A stretch of DNA of 64,000 bases from Haloarcula laminariae (GTDB lineage Archaea; Halobacteriota; Halobacteria; Halobacteriales; Haloarculaceae): positions 310,001 through 374,000 of the forward strand of contig NZ_JAMZFY010000002.1 of the NCBI RefSeq assembly GCF_025457605.1, written 5' to 3'. A program made the position numbers and the translations under genes. Every line of letters starts with the position of its first letter. Position 1 is the stretch's first letter. Below are positions 7,968-18,021 of the stretch, piece by piece. The notes below the pieces were generated by a model. That model had not been told where the DNA came from. It worked only from the letters and a program-made list of their open reading frames with translations, and did not search any database.

Positions 7968-8094
7968 GGTGGCCCTACTGCGGCGGCGGGCAAAAGCCGC
8001 TCGGTACCCCGACGGCCGCCCAGCGCCGTCGAGGACCGTTTTCTCGCTCGATTTCGCACCAGCGCTTAAGTGTCGACGGACCGATTGTCGTCGT

Positions 8095-9681
8095 GTGCTT
8101 TCCGAGGGGGCGGACGCTCCGGGGTTCGAGCTGCCGGCACTCGTCGACGGCGAGGAGCGACGCGTCGCGCTGTCGGAGTATCTCGGCGACGACGCCGTCA
8201 TCCTCGCGTTCTACCCGGCCGATTTCAACCCCGCCTGCGACGAGGAGTCCTGTGACCTGGACCGGCTCGACCTCTTTACGATGCAGAAGGACGTACGCAT
8301 CCTCGGTATCAGTCCGGACTCGGTGTACAGCCACCGGGCCTTCACGGCCCAGTACGACCTCACGGTCCCGCTGCTGGCCGACACGGACGGCGAGGTCGCA
8401 AAGCGCTACGACGTCGACTTCGTCGACGACATCGGCCAGTCGCTCATCGAGCGGGCCGTCGCCGTCGTCGGCCACGACGGGACCATCACGTACAGCTGGT
8501 CCACCGACGACATGACGGAGCTGCCCGCGGTCGAGGAGATAACGGACGCGCTGGCGGAGACGGGCGGCGACGACACCGCCTTCGCCCGTTATCGGGTCGG
8601 CCACGCCCACTACACGGAGGGGCGTCGGGCCTTCACATCGGCGATGGAGGCCTTCCGGCAGACGGAGTGGGTGATGGCCCAGCACGACTTCCAGCAGGCC
8701 CGCGAGGAGTTCGAGGCGGCCGCCGACCGGTTCGACACCGCCGTCCGCTTCGTCGACGACGGGTCGCTGACCCCCATCTACGAGGGGGCACACGAGAAGG
8801 CCACCGCCCTGTGGCAGGCCGCCGACTGGCTGGTCCAGTCGGCCAGCGCCTACTCCAGCGGCAGCGGCAGCGAGGGCGAGGAGCTACGAGACGACGCCGA
8901 GATTCCCCTCTCGACGGTCCGGGAGTACCGGGAACCCCCCGACCCCGACGGCGAGTGGCCCCCCGAGATGGAGACTCTGGAGAAAGACGAGCCCGACGAC
9001 GCCACCGTCCTGCCGACGGAGGCCGACGACGAGGACGCCGCGCTGACGGTCGACATCGACGCGGCGGCCGAGGCGACCGACGCCGAGGCGACCAGCGACG
9101 AGACGGGAGCCGAGCCGGCGCCGGACCGGCGGCGCGAGCCCGGGACCGCCGACGGCGCGCCGACAGCCGCAGCCGACGGCGAGCCGGTCGAGGACGACAT
9201 CGACGACGAGGAACTGGCCGAGATTCAGGCCGAACTCGCCGCCAACCACCCCGACTCGGAGCCCTCGGCGGCGGAGGTGACCGAGGAGTCGACCGCCATC
9301 GTCGAGGCGCCGCCGATGGGCGACGCCGACGACGAGACTGACGAGAGCGACGGCGTCCCCGAGAAATCCACGTCTATCGTGGACCCGCCCGCGGGCGCGT
9401 CGGCCGACGAGGCGGATACGGCGTCGGAGCATGGCGACGAGCCCGGGGCGGCCGGCGACACGACTGACGGCCCGGCTCCCGACGCCGGGGACGGCCGCGC
9501 CGACGAAGCCACTGCGATGGAGTCCGAGGGGCCGGACACCGACGACGCGCCCGACCTCTCGCTCGAACTGGCCGAGCCCGACCCCGAGCCCATCGACGCT
9601 GACGACCCGCCGGCCGACGAGTCGGAGGCGGCGTCGGACGAACCGAGCGAGGCCGACGGGGGAGCCGGCGCCGATGAGTGA
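8095..9681 (+). CDS. Redoxin (peroxiredoxin-like) protein with long acidic C-terminal region
   Basis: A 528-residue protein. Residues 1-160 form an AhpC/TSA-type thioredoxin fold with [15 protein letters not shown]: the peroxidatic-type cysteine is C48 and a second one is C53. The usual PxxxTxxC threonine is replaced by N45. Residues about 170-280 are helical and rich in aromatic and charged residues. From about 300 to the end it is disordered and highly acidic with repeated short motifs (STAIVEAPP and STSIVDPP). I chose the GTG at 8095, which fits the redoxin N-terminus [11 protein letters not shown]. The next gene overlaps its stop by eight bases. Confidence 0.85.
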   Translation: MLSEGADAPGFELPALVDGEERRVALSEYLGDDAVILAFYPADFNPACDEESCDLDRLDLFTMQKDVRILGISPDSVYSHRAFTAQYDLTVPLLADTDGEVAKRYDVDFVDDIGQSLIERAVAVVGHDGTITYSWSTDDMTELPAVEEITDALAETGGDDTAFARYRVGHAHYTEGRRAFTSAMEAFRQTEWVMAQHDFQQAREEFEAAADRFDTAVRFVDDGSLTPIYEGAHEKATALWQAADWLVQSASAYSSGSGSEGEELRDDAEIPLSTVREYREPPDPDGEWPPEMETLEKDEPDDATVLPTEADDEDAALTVDIDAAAEATDAEATSDETGAEPAPDRRREPGTADGAPTAAADGEPVEDDIDDEELAEIQAELAANHPDSEPSAAEVTEESTAIVEAPPMGDADDETDESDGVPEKSTSIVDPPAGASADEADTASEHGDEPGAAGDTTDGPAPDAGDGRADEATAMESEGPDTDDAPDLSLELAEPDPEPIDADDPPADESEAASDEPSEADGGAGADE

Positions 9682-10060
9682 CCCGCCGACGGCGCCGACC
9701 GCCCAGGCCCGGGCGTACTACCGCGCGCTGGACGAGGCCGACTACGACCTGCTCGCGGCCCTGCTCGCCGAGGAGTTCGTCCACGACCGACCCGACCGCA
9801 CTATCGAGGGCCGGGAGCGGTTCGTCCGGTTCATGCGCGAGGAGCGGCCCCAGACCGACACCACCCACCCCATCGACGCGGTGTTCGAGGCCGAGGGCGC
9901 CGGGCGCGGACCGGGCGACCACTCCGACCGACGGCCGGACGGCACCGTCGCAGTGCGCGGGCGCCTGCTCGATGCCGACGGCGTGCCCATCGTCGGCTTC
10001 GTCGACGTCTTCGCGTTCGCCGCCGGGGGGATTAGGCGGGTCGAGACCTACACGCGGTGA
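9674..10060 (+). CDS. NTF2-like / SnoaL-like fold protein
   Basis: A 128-residue protein beginning [25 protein letters not shown]. The pattern ARAYYRALDEADYDLLAALLAEEFVHDRP followed by a charged helix and beta strands ending VDVFAFAAGGIRRVETYTR is characteristic of the NTF2/SnoaL cone-shaped fold used by small hydrolases, isomerases and binding proteins. The start overlaps the redoxin stop by eight bases, so the two are co-translated. The function is unassigned. Confidence 0.85.
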   Translation: MSDPPTAPTAQARAYYRALDEADYDLLAALLAEEFVHDRPDRTIEGRERFVRFMREERPQTDTTHPIDAVFEAEGAGRGPGDHSDRRPDGTVAVRGRLLDADGVPIVGFVDVFAFAAGGIRRVETYTR

Positions 10061-10211
10061 CGGGGACAAGACATATATCGGACTGGCCGCGATTTCAGAC
10101 ACCACATACCATGCGTACCGACAGCATACCCCGCTCGGTAGGGGGACGATGGCGGCGGCTGCGGTCGTTCAGGCTCCCAATAACTATCTCCTACTCCCCG
10201 GAGTAACGGCC

Positions 10212-10661
10212 ATGGTGAACGGGTCCGCGTCGCGACAGATGGGTGAGCCACTCGCCGGGCGGTTCGAGCCGCGAACGGGCGCGAAGGCGCTGGTGACCGC
10301 TGAGGACGCCGTGTTGCTCGTACAGGAGCGCCACGCCGACGGCTCGCCGTTCTGGACGCTCCCCGGCGGCGGCGTCTGCGACCACGAGTGCCCCGCCGAG
10401 GGACTCGAGCGGGAGCTGGCGGAGGAACTCGACTGTCGGGCGCGAATCGACGACCCCGTCTCGACGTTCTGGTACGCCCACGACAGCCTGGCCGCGCCGC
10501 TGTCGGTGTACACGGTGTTCGACTGCTCGCTGCTCTCCGAGCCGGCGCCAAACCCCGACGAGGGGGTCTTCGAGGCCAAGTGGGTCGAGCCCGAGGCGCT
10601 GCCGCCGGCGACGCTCCCGCAGGTCCGCTATCTCTGTTCGGACGCCGTCGCGAGCGACTAG
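10212..10661 (+). CDS. NUDIX hydrolase
   Basis: A 149-residue NUDIX hydrolase, which cleaves nucleoside diphosphates linked to another group. The Nudix box spans residues 53-75, with G53, E59, R67, E68, E71 and E72 at the expected positions; the normally conserved glycine after EE is D74. The catalytic glutamates are intact. The specific substrate cannot be told. I used the ATG at 10212; an in-frame ATG at 10149 would add 21 uncharacteristic residues. The stop shares bases with the convergent serS stop. Confidence 0.88.
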   Translation: MVNGSASRQMGEPLAGRFEPRTGAKALVTAEDAVLLVQERHADGSPFWTLPGGGVCDHECPAEGLERELAEELDCRARIDDPVSTFWYAHDSLAAPLSVYTVFDCSLLSEPAPNPDEGVFEAKWVEPEALPPATLPQVRYLCSDAVASD

Positions 10662-12040
10662 TCCCGCTCGCCCGACCCGACGGCGCTCTCGCCGATTGGC
10701 GCCGACCCCTCGATTACTTCCTGACCGCCCATGTAGGGCCGGAGCGCCTCCGGGACGGTGACGGTGCCGTCCTCGTTCTGGTAGTACTCCAGAATCGCGA
10801 CCATCACGCGGGGCACGGCCAGCCCGGAGCCGTTGAGCGTGTGGAGGTAGTCGGCCGACTCGTGGCGCTCGGGCCGGTAGCGCAGGCCGGCCCGCCGGGC
10901 CTGGAACCCCTCGAAATTCGACACGGAGGAGACCTCGAGCCAGCGCCCGCCCACGTCGGGCCCGTCGTCCATGTCGTCGCCGGGCGCCCACACCTCGATG
11001 TCGTACTTCTTGGCCTGGGTGAAGCCCATGTCGCCGGTACACATGTCCAGCACGCGGTAGGGCAGGTCGAGTTCGTCCAGCACGGCGCTCGCTTCGTCGA
11101 GCAGCCCCTCCAGGCGGTCGTAGCTGTCCTCGGGTCGGACGAAGTTGACGAGTTCGACCTTGTGGAACTGGTGGACCCGGACGTAGCCGCGGGTCTCGGT
11201 GCCGTGTTCGCCGGCCTCCCGCCGGAAGTTCGGCGAGAAGGCCTGGTGTTTCACCGGCAGGTCGTCGTCCAGCAGAATCTCGTCGCGGTACATGTTGGTG
11301 ACCGGGACCTCCGCCGTCGGCAGCAGCCAGAGGTCGTCCTCGTCGATGTCGTCGTCCTGGCGGGCGCCGACGCGGTAGGCGTCCTCGTCGAACTTCGGGA
11401 GCTGGCCGGTCCCCTCCATCGACGCGGAGTTGACGGGAATCGGCGGCAACACGTCCGAGTACCCCTGCTCGCGGTGCACGTCGAGCATGAACTGGACCAG
11501 CGCGTGTTCCAACCGGGCGCCCTCGCCCTTGACGAACTGGAAGCCGCCGCCGCTGACCTTCGCGCCCCGCTCGAAGTCGAGGATGTCGAGCTCCTCGCCG
11601 AGGTCGTAGTGGGGAACCACGTCCTCGGGCAGGTCGCGCAGGTCGGCAAAGCCCTCGCGGTAGCGCTCGACGTTGTCGCTCTCGTCCTCGCCCGTCGGCA
11701 CCGACTCGTGTGGGACGTTGGGAATCTCAAGTAGCGCGTCTTCGAGTCGCGATTCGAGTTCGTCCGCCCGCTCCTCGACCTGCTGTAGCTCCTCTTTCAG
11801 CTCGCTGGACCGTTCGATGGCCTCCTGGGCGGCCTCCTCCTCGCCCTCCTGTTTCAGCTCCCCGATTTTCGAGGACACTTCGTTGCGTTCCTGTCGCAGC
11901 CCGTCGCCTTTCGCCTTCAGTTCGCGCCACTCTTCGTCGATGGCCAGAACCTCGTCGAGGTCCACGCCCGTGACGCCCTTGCGCTCGATGGCGTCACGCA
12001 CCGTCTCGGGGTTCTCCCGGACGAACTGTCTCGATAACAT
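10658..12040 (-). CDS. serS: Seryl-tRNA synthetase
   Basis: Class II aminoacyl-tRNA synthetase that charges tRNA-Ser. The 460 residues comprise an N-terminal coiled-coil tRNA-binding arm (about 25-110, rich in E, K and Q) and a class II catalytic core with [45 protein letters not shown] (motif 2), [15 protein letters not shown] and [17 protein letters not shown] (motif 3). It is the bacterial-like SerRS used by haloarchaea, not the methanogen type. The ATG at 12040 gives [17 protein letters not shown], the typical start. Confidence 0.97.
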   Translation of the reverse strand: MLSRQFVRENPETVRDAIERKGVTGVDLDEVLAIDEEWRELKAKGDGLRQERNEVSSKIGELKQEGEEEAAQEAIERSSELKEELQQVEERADELESRLEDALLEIPNVPHESVPTGEDESDNVERYREGFADLRDLPEDVVPHYDLGEELDILDFERGAKVSGGGFQFVKGEGARLEHALVQFMLDVHREQGYSDVLPPIPVNSASMEGTGQLPKFDEDAYRVGARQDDDIDEDDLWLLPTAEVPVTNMYRDEILLDDDLPVKHQAFSPNFRREAGEHGTETRGYVRVHQFHKVELVNFVRPEDSYDRLEGLLDEASAVLDELDLPYRVLDMCTGDMGFTQAKKYDIEVWAPGDDMDDGPDVGGRWLEVSSVSNFEGFQARRAGLRYRPERHESADYLHTLNGSGLAVPRVMVAILEYYQNEDGTVTVPEALRPYMGGQEVIEGSAPIGESAVGSGERD

Positions 12041-12211
12041 GGTCGCCGGTTCTCGACGGTCGAAATTAGGCGTGTCGGTCCTAGCAGGAGCCGTGTGAGT
12101 CGGCCGTGCTCCCGGATTCGTTTGTTGCCTCTGATGGTGGCACTCGGCCGCCGTCGCACGCAGCCCCAAACCGGATACGTCTGGCCGTCGACTGTTCACC
12201 GGAAACGTTCA

Positions 12212-12457
12212 ATGAGTGTACTGGATTCGTTCGGTGCGTTGGTCAGTAGTATCATCGCGTCAATCGTCCTGCTGGTGTTTGCCATCGTGAGCTTCTTCGT
12301 CACGGTGTTTATCGTCCAGGTCGGCGCCGGGCTGGCCGGCTACTCGCCGAGTGGCGACTTCATCGTTCTCTCCGCGGCGATTCTGGCGACCGGCGCCATC
12401 GTCGCCGGTGCGACGCCGATGTCGAGCCTCGCCGGCGTTGAAGAGAGCGAGCGGTAA
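12212..12457 (+). CDS. Small membrane protein (81 aa)
   Basis: An 81-residue protein starting MSVLDSFGALVSSIIAS, with two or three hydrophobic segments (about 13-38, then 51-68). It ends in the soluble acidic tail VEESER. It lies between the divergent serS gene and an MBL-fold hydrolase gene on the same strand, 68 bases downstream. No function is recognised; it looks like a haloarchaeal conserved membrane protein. Confidence 0.75.
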   Translation: MSVLDSFGALVSSIIASIVLLVFAIVSFFVTVFIVQVGAGLAGYSPSGDFIVLSAAILATGAIVAGATPMSSLAGVEESER

Positions 12458-12525
12458 CGGCCGACGCTCCCGCCGGAGTGCTGGCGGGACACAACCGTTT
12501 TCCACCCCGGCAGCCACGTTTCGGT

Positions 12526-13428
12526 ATGGCAATCGGTGACGTGTACGACGCCGAGGACTGTGCGGACGTCCACTACGTCGACACAGGGATGTACGACGCG
12601 CCCGAATACGGCTCGGTGTATATTATCGACGCCGAGCGGCCGGCGCTCGTCGATACGGGTATCGGCACCAACTACGAGACCATCCTCGATGCGATGGACG
12701 AGGTCGGTATCGCCCCCGAAGCGCTCGACGTGATGGCGCTGACACACGTCCACCTCGACCACGCCGGCGGGGCGGGCTACCTGGCGGAGGCGTGTCCGAA
12801 CGCGACGGCGTACATCCACGAGTTCGGCGCCTCCCACCTGGCGGACCCGACGCGGCTCTGGGAGGGGACCAAGGAGGCCGTCGGCGACCAGGTGCAGTAC
12901 TACGCCGAGCCGAAACCGGTGCCCGAGGACCGCATCGTCGAACTCACTGACGGCGACGAAATCGACCTGGGCGACCACACGCTCGAAGCCCACCACGCGC
13001 CGGGCCACGCGCCGCATCAGGTGATATATCACGACCCCGCCATCGACGGCGTGTTCGCGGCCGACGCCGCCGGCCTCTTTACCCCCTCGGTGGGCGAGAT
13101 AAACGTAACGAGCCCGCCGGTGAACTTCGACCTCGACGGGGCGCTCGCCGATATCGAGACGATTCGGGAGCTCGACCCGTCGACGCTGCTGTACGGCCAC
13201 TTCGGGGCCGAGCGGACGGGCGACCGGCTCGACGAGTACGCCGAGAAGCTGGACGCGTGGGTCAGTGCCGTCCGCGAGAAACGCGCCGAACTCGGCGACG
13301 ACGCGGCGGTCGTCGACCACTTCATCGAGACCCTGGAGATGCCCGCCGTCTGGGGCGACCACAAGGCCCGCGAGGAAATCGCGTTGAACGTCCGCGGCGT
13401 GCTCGTGATGCTCGACCGCGCGGAGTGA
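12526..13428 (+). CDS. MBL-fold metallo-hydrolase
   Basis: A 300-residue metallo-beta-lactamase-fold protein. The metal motif THVHLDHAGG (about 75-84), the HHAPGHAPHQ histidine (about 155-164), the FAADAAG aspartate (about 180-186) and YGHFGAER are all present, so a dinuclear metal site is expected. The C-terminal helical extension of about 80 residues is typical of haloarchaeal members. The protein is probably a cytoplasmic hydrolase; its substrate is unknown. Confidence 0.9.
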   Translation: MAIGDVYDAEDCADVHYVDTGMYDAPEYGSVYIIDAERPALVDTGIGTNYETILDAMDEVGIAPEALDVMALTHVHLDHAGGAGYLAEACPNATAYIHEFGASHLADPTRLWEGTKEAVGDQVQYYAEPKPVPEDRIVELTDGDEIDLGDHTLEAHHAPGHAPHQVIYHDPAIDGVFAADAAGLFTPSVGEINVTSPPVNFDLDGALADIETIRELDPSTLLYGHFGAERTGDRLDEYAEKLDAWVSAVREKRAELGDDAAVVDHFIETLEMPAVWGDHKAREEIALNVRGVLVMLDRAE

Positions 13429-13540
13429 CCGCCGGCCCCTGATTCGTCCTGGCGGTTTCTGCGACACTGACGTGGGCGACCGTGGGATACTCCCAGCACG
13501 AGCCCTGTCGCTGGGTTTCGGGTTACCGGAAGTGAGTGCG

Positions 13541-13548
13541 TTTATAAG
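13541..13548 (+). promoter_or_regulatory. TATA box of the antiporter gene
   Basis: TTTATAAG, a near-consensus haloarchaeal TATA box, 45 bases before the GTG chosen as the start of the antiporter gene. It argues against the longer open frame that begins at 13472. Confidence 0.55.
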
Positions 13549-13585
13549 TTCCGCTGCCGTTGGGCCGAACAGATGGAGGACAGTA

Positions 13586-15532
13586 GTGGCTGGTAGTTCC
13601 GGACTCCTGATTCCGCTGGTAGCCGGCATCATCGGCCTGGGCGTGGTGGCGCAGGTGCTGGCCGCACGCCTGCAGGTGCCGAGCATCATCTTCTACCTGC
13701 TGGTCGGTGTCACTATCGGGCAGCCGGGTCTGGGTATCATCGGTCGGGGCACCTTCGGCAACGCCTTGCCAGGTATCGTCGGGCTGGCGGTCGCTATCAT
13801 CGTCTTCGAGGGGGCCTACCACCTCCGCTTCGAGCGGATTCGTGAGGCCCCGGCGGCGACCTTTCGGCTGGTGACGCTGGGCGCGGCCATCGCGCTCGTC
13901 GGCACCGCGGTCGCCGTCTACTTCGCCTTCGACTCCCCCGCGGTCACCTGGGAACTGGCCTTCCTCATCGGCGCCCTGCTGGTCGCGACGGGGCCGACGG
14001 TCATCACGCCAATCCTGCAGGTCGTCCCGGTGCGGGACCGCGTGGCGACGGCGCTGGAGACCGAGGGTATCGTCAACGACGTGACCGCCGCCATCATCGC
14101 CGTCGTCGTCTTCGAGACTATCAACCCCGCCACCGAGAGCGACGGCCTCCTGCTCGCCTTTACCGAACGGCTGGGGACCGGGCTGCTCATCGGTCTCATC
14201 GTCGCCGGCGTCCTCTACTACGCGCTGCAGTACGTCGACCTCTCGCCGGGCGACGCGCCCCGCAACGCCCGCTTGCTGACGCTCGCCGGCGCGCTCATCG
14301 CCTACGCCGCCGCAAACACCCTGGCGACCGAGGCGGGCGTCGCGGCGGTCGCGACCGCCGGCATCGCCCTCGGCAACACCGACCACCCCTACGAGGCCGA
14401 CATCGAGTCGTTCAAGGGCGACATCACGCTGCTTGTCCTCTCTTTCGTCTTCATCGCGCTGGCGGCCCAGCTCAGCCTCCAGTCGCTCATCGACGTGGGG
14501 CTTGCGGGTATCATCGTCGTCGTCGCGGTGGCGCTGGTGATACGCCCGCTGCTCGTCTTCGTCTCGACCGTCGGTGACCGCTTTACCCGCCCGGAGAAGC
14601 TGTTCATCAGCTTCGTCGGGCCGCGGGGTATCATCCCCGCGTCGGTCGCGACGCTGTTCGCCGTGGAGCTGAACGACGAGGCCGCCGTGCTTCGCGAGGA
14701 GGCGGCGGAACTGAGCGGTGCGGAGGCGGCGCGGCTCACGGCCGAGGCCAGCACGCTGTCGAGCCAGGCGGATATCCTGCTCGGGACCGTCTTCCTGGTC
14801 ATCTTCGCGACGGCGATGCTGGAGGGCGGGCTGGCGCGGACGATCGCGGAAAAACTGGATGTAATACCAATGCGAGTCATCATCGTCGGCGGCGGAAAGG
14901 TGGGCCGGTCGCTCGCCACGCGCCTCGAAGACCGGGGCGAAAACGTCGTCATCATCGAGGAGGACGAACAGGCAGTCGAACGCGCCCGCAACGAGGGGTT
15001 CGCCGTCGAAATCGGCGACGGCACGGACACCGACGTCCTCCGCTCGGCCGGGGCGGAAAACGCAAAGACAGTCGTGGCCGCGACCGGCGACGACGACGCG
15101 AACCTGCTGGTCTCGCAGCTGGCCAGCTCGAAGTTCGACGTCGAGCGGATCATCGCCCGCGCGAACAACCCGGACAACGTCGAGGCCTTCGAGGACCTCG
15201 GCGTCCGTACCATCTCCTCCGCCATGGCGACGGCGTGGGCCATCGACAACCAGATCGAACGCCCCGCCATCGCCCAGTGGATGACCGACGTCGGACGCAC
15301 CGGCGACGTCCAGGAGGTCGAGGTGAAAAACCCCGACCTGCTGGGGAAGCCGGTCCGCGAGGTCGGGCCGATGCTGCCCGAGGCCTGTCTCATCGCCCTG
15401 GTCAGCGGCGACGACCACGAGGAAGCCGAGGTCCCCACCGCCGACTACGTCCTGCAGGAGGGCGACATGGTGACGCTGCTGGGCCGTCGCGAGTCGGTGC
15501 GTGACGGCATGACGCTGGTCTCACAGACGTAG
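13586..15532 (+). CDS. Cation:proton antiporter fused to TrkA (RCK) domains
   Basis: A 648-residue membrane transporter. The first 425 residues hold about 12 hydrophobic segments of the CPA1/NhaP type, with GALLVATGPTVITPIL and ALETEGIVNDVTAAIIA containing the conserved ion-binding aspartate region. From residue 429 a TrkA-N NAD-binding domain begins (MRVIIVGGGKVGRSLA), followed by a TrkA-C domain (about 570-648). It should exchange Na+ or K+ for H+ under ligand control, a central task in a halophile. I prefer the GTG at 13586 because the TATA box lies at 13541-13548. Confidence 0.9.
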   Translation: MAGSSGLLIPLVAGIIGLGVVAQVLAARLQVPSIIFYLLVGVTIGQPGLGIIGRGTFGNALPGIVGLAVAIIVFEGAYHLRFERIREAPAATFRLVTLGAAIALVGTAVAVYFAFDSPAVTWELAFLIGALLVATGPTVITPILQVVPVRDRVATALETEGIVNDVTAAIIAVVVFETINPATESDGLLLAFTERLGTGLLIGLIVAGVLYYALQYVDLSPGDAPRNARLLTLAGALIAYAAANTLATEAGVAAVATAGIALGNTDHPYEADIESFKGDITLLVLSFVFIALAAQLSLQSLIDVGLAGIIVVVAVALVIRPLLVFVSTVGDRFTRPEKLFISFVGPRGIIPASVATLFAVELNDEAAVLREEAAELSGAEAARLTAEASTLSSQADILLGTVFLVIFATAMLEGGLARTIAEKLDVIPMRVIIVGGGKVGRSLATRLEDRGENVVIIEEDEQAVERARNEGFAVEIGDGTDTDVLRSAGAENAKTVVAATGDDDANLLVSQLASSKFDVERIIARANNPDNVEAFEDLGVRTISSAMATAWAIDNQIERPAIAQWMTDVGRTGDVQEVEVKNPDLLGKPVREVGPMLPEACLIALVSGDDHEEAEVPTADYVLQEGDMVTLLGRRESVRDGMTLVSQT

Positions 15533-15611
15533 CGGCCGGAGTTTTCTGCCGTCGCCCGCGGCTTGCATATCCAGCCACAGGGTTATCAGGTTGGGAATCC
15601 AAAAGTTCAGG

Positions 15612-16199
15612 ATGGCAGACAATAAAGACGGGCGAGACAAGCAGGCCGACGACGAGCGGCGACGACAGCGCAAGCGCGACATCGTCGCGGAGCTGGAACG
15701 GGGCGACGAGACGGAGCCGCCGCTGGAACCCGAGGCGCTCGACGAACTCGAACCGGAGCTGGAGACGCTGACGTTCCCGGCGACGGGGGCCGACGTTGTC
15801 GACGCGGTGGGGGACCGACCGCTCGGACCCGCGACTATCGCGGACTTCCTCCCCGAGACCGACACCGAGACGTTCGAGGACCCCGAGGCGGTGCAACTGC
15901 GTCTCCAGCGCCCCACCATCGCGGGCGCGATGAAGCGGGTCATCGAGGCCAACGCGACCGTCTCGAACGACCGGCTGCCCGACTCCCAGCGGGAGGCCTA
16001 CGAGCGGACCTTCCGGGAGCTCAGGGACATCGACGCCGTCGACGAGGACGAGGCCATCGGGACCGTCGCGGACTGGGCCGTCGAGCAGATAGACGAGAAG
16101 GGGAAAACCCCCGGGTCGCGGGCGGTCCGCCGGCAGGCCGCGAAGGTCTGCCGGGCGAACGGTTACGAGGTCCGGAACGACGAGTGGCTGGGCGTCTGA
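15612..16199 (+). CDS. Haloarchaeal DUF5789 family protein
   Basis: A 195-residue, soluble, charged protein beginning MADNKDGRDKQADDERRRQRK. The central LETLTFPATGADVVDAVGDRPL resembles the core of haloarchaeal DUF5789 proteins. The C-terminal half is helical and ends ANGYEVRNDEWLGV. The basic N-terminal tail could contact nucleic acid, but that is inference. It follows the antiporter gene by 79 bases. Confidence 0.75.
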   Translation: MADNKDGRDKQADDERRRQRKRDIVAELERGDETEPPLEPEALDELEPELETLTFPATGADVVDAVGDRPLGPATIADFLPETDTETFEDPEAVQLRLQRPTIAGAMKRVIEANATVSNDRLPDSQREAYERTFRELRDIDAVDEDEAIGTVADWAVEQIDEKGKTPGSRAVRRQAAKVCRANGYEVRNDEWLGV

Positions 16200-16262
16200 G
16201 CCGCGGGCACTCGTCGTAGACTGTTTCGGGCTATCGCCGATTCCGGCGTCGGCGAATAGGTA

Positions 16263-17396
16263 TCAGTTCCGGTGGAACTCGATGGCCGCGCCCTGTCCGA
16301 AGCCGACGCACTCGGTCGCCAGTCCGAGTTCGGCGTCCCGCCTGTTCATCTCGTGGACCAGCGTCACCGGGAGCCGCGCGCCCGAGGCCCCCAGCGGGTG
16401 GCCGATGGCGATGGCGCCGCCGTTGACGTTGAAGCTGTCGTCGTCGAACCCCAACTCACGCTGGCAGTAGACGGTCTGGGCGGCGAAGGCCTCGTTGAGC
16501 TCGACGAGGTCGTAGTCGCCGGGCGCCCGGCCGGTCCGCTCCGTGAGCTTGCGAACCGCCGGCACCGGGCCGATGCCCATCACCGTCGGGTCGACGCCGA
16601 CGACCTCGTGGGCGCCGACTTCGGCCAGCACGTCCAGCCCGTTCTCGTCGGCGAACGCCCGGCTGGTCACGACCAGGCCGGCCGCGCCGTCCGAGACCTG
16701 CGAGGCGTTGCCCGGCGTCACCGTGCCGTCGGACTTGAATACCGTCGGGAGGCCGGCGAGCGTTTCCAGCGACGTGTCCCGGCGGATGCCCTCGTCCTCG
16801 GTGACTTCGCCCTCGTCCGTCTCGATTTCCACCAGCTCGTCGTCGAAGCGACCCGAGTCCGTCGCGTCGGCGGCCCGCTCGTGGCTGCGTAGCGCGTACT
16901 CGTCCTGGCGCTCCCGGCTCACGGCCTCGGTCTCGGCGACCTTCTCGGCGGTCATCCCCATCTGGAGCTCGCCGACGTTGTAGTGTTCGGCCAGGCGCGG
17001 GTGGACGTTGTGGGTGTTCTCGCCCATCGGGACCCGCGACATCGACTCGACGCCGCCCGCGATGAGCACCTCCCGCTGGCCGGCCGCGATGGCGTCGGCG
17101 GCCCGCATCAGCGCCTCCGCGGAGGAGGCACACCAGCGGTTGATAGTCGACGCGGGGACGCGCTCGCCGAGGTCCGACAGCAGGGCGATGACCCGGGCGA
17201 CGTTGTTGCCCTGTTCGCCCCGCTGCTGGGCACAGCCCCACAGCAGGTCGTCGACGGCGTCGGGGGCGACGCCCGTGCGGTCGAGTAACTCGTTCACCAG
17301 CGGAACCGAGAGGTCCTCGCTGCGGACGCCCGCCAGCGCCCCGTCTTCCTTGCCCTGTGGGGTCCTGGCGGCGGCGACGATAACCGGTGTTGACAT
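16263..17396 (-). CDS. Thiolase family acetyl-CoA acyltransferase
   Basis: A 377-residue thiolase that makes or cleaves beta-ketoacyl-CoA. Catalytic residues are visible: C89 in NRWCASSAEAL, H333 in GHPLGASGAR and C363 in ECVGFGQGAA. LNEAFAAQ and VNGGAIAIGHP are also canonical. Length is standard. It is encoded alone, without fatty-acid oxidation genes nearby; the upstream pyridoxamine-oxidase-fold gene is on the same strand, 74 bases away. Direction (degradative or biosynthetic) cannot be told from sequence. Confidence 0.94.
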   Translation of the reverse strand: MSTPVIVAAARTPQGKEDGALAGVRSEDLSVPLVNELLDRTGVAPDAVDDLLWGCAQQRGEQGNNVARVIALLSDLGERVPASTINRWCASSAEALMRAADAIAAGQREVLIAGGVESMSRVPMGENTHNVHPRLAEHYNVGELQMGMTAEKVAETEAVSRERQDEYALRSHERAADATDSGRFDDELVEIETDEGEVTEDEGIRRDTSLETLAGLPTVFKSDGTVTPGNASQVSDGAAGLVVTSRAFADENGLDVLAEVGAHEVVGVDPTVMGIGPVPAVRKLTERTGRAPGDYDLVELNEAFAAQTVYCQRELGFDDDSFNVNGGAIAIGHPLGASGARLPVTLVHEMNRRDAELGLATECVGFGQGAAIEFHRN

Positions 17397-17470
17397 GGCC
17401 GCTACAACGACCGCGGTCGTGTTAAACCCTCACAAACTCGGCGCCACGGGGGAGCCGTTGTCGGCCCGCC

Positions 17471-17941
17471 TCAAGCGTCCGTGGCCGGGTCGAACCCGGG
17501 CGGGAGCCCGGTGTGTTTGTAGCCGCTCCACTCCTCGACGCCGAACCGGTAGACGGCCACCGCCTCGGTCTCCATGGCGGCCTCGACGACCGCCGGGCGC
17601 CACGCCGTCGCAAGCACCGAGTCGATGTCGTCCCACTCGCTTTCGGGGACGGCCTCGACGGTTCCGGAGAGCAGGACGCTCTCCCAGTTGAACGGGCTCT
17701 CGGCGGCATAGACCAGAAACCCGGCGCGGTCGGTCGCCTCGATGAGCGTCCGCTTGCGGCTGTCGGGACCGCCGACGAACGCGAAGTACAGCGTCGACCC
17801 GTCGTCGTACCTGAACGACATCGGGAGCAGATACGGGGTGCCGTCGGTCGGGAGCCCCAGCACGCCCATCTTTTGGTTCGTCAGGAACGCCCGAATGGCG
17901 CCGTCGTCCATCTCGGTCAGCTGCATCCTTTCAATTGTCAT
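17471..17941 (-). CDS. Pyridoxamine 5'-phosphate oxidase family flavin-binding protein
   Basis: A 156-residue split-barrel protein starting MTIERMQLTEMDDGAIRAFL. The segments MGVLGLPTDGTPYLLPMSFRYDD and LYFAFVGGPDSRKRTLI are typical of the family that binds FMN, F420 or haem. It is not necessarily a pyridoxine-pathway enzyme. The ATG at 17941 gives the expected N-terminal helix. The neighbouring thiolase on the same strand may be coincidental. Confidence 0.88.
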   Translation of the reverse strand: MTIERMQLTEMDDGAIRAFLTNQKMGVLGLPTDGTPYLLPMSFRYDDGSTLYFAFVGGPDSRKRTLIEATDRAGFLVYAAESPFNWESVLLSGTVEAVPESEWDDIDSVLATAWRPAVVEAAMETEAVAVYRFGVEEWSGYKHTGLPPGFDPATDA

Positions 17942-18021
17942 ATGAATGGAACTTCGGCGCAACGGAGAATAAGTGGTTCGGCGGTTCCCGGCCCGCGGGA
18001 GCCGACACCGCAAACGTCGAT

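Noticed and set aside
10111-10206. 31-codon ORF before the NUDIX gene
   Set aside because: Basic, low-information sequence (MRTDSIPRSVGGRWRRLR) with no supporting motif; it may be leader sequence.
13523-15418. 631-codon open frame antisense to the antiporter gene
   Set aside because: Its composition is low-complexity and Arg/Asp/Gly-rich, as in a shadow frame of a GC-rich gene, while the plus-strand protein shows clear antiporter and TrkA motifs.
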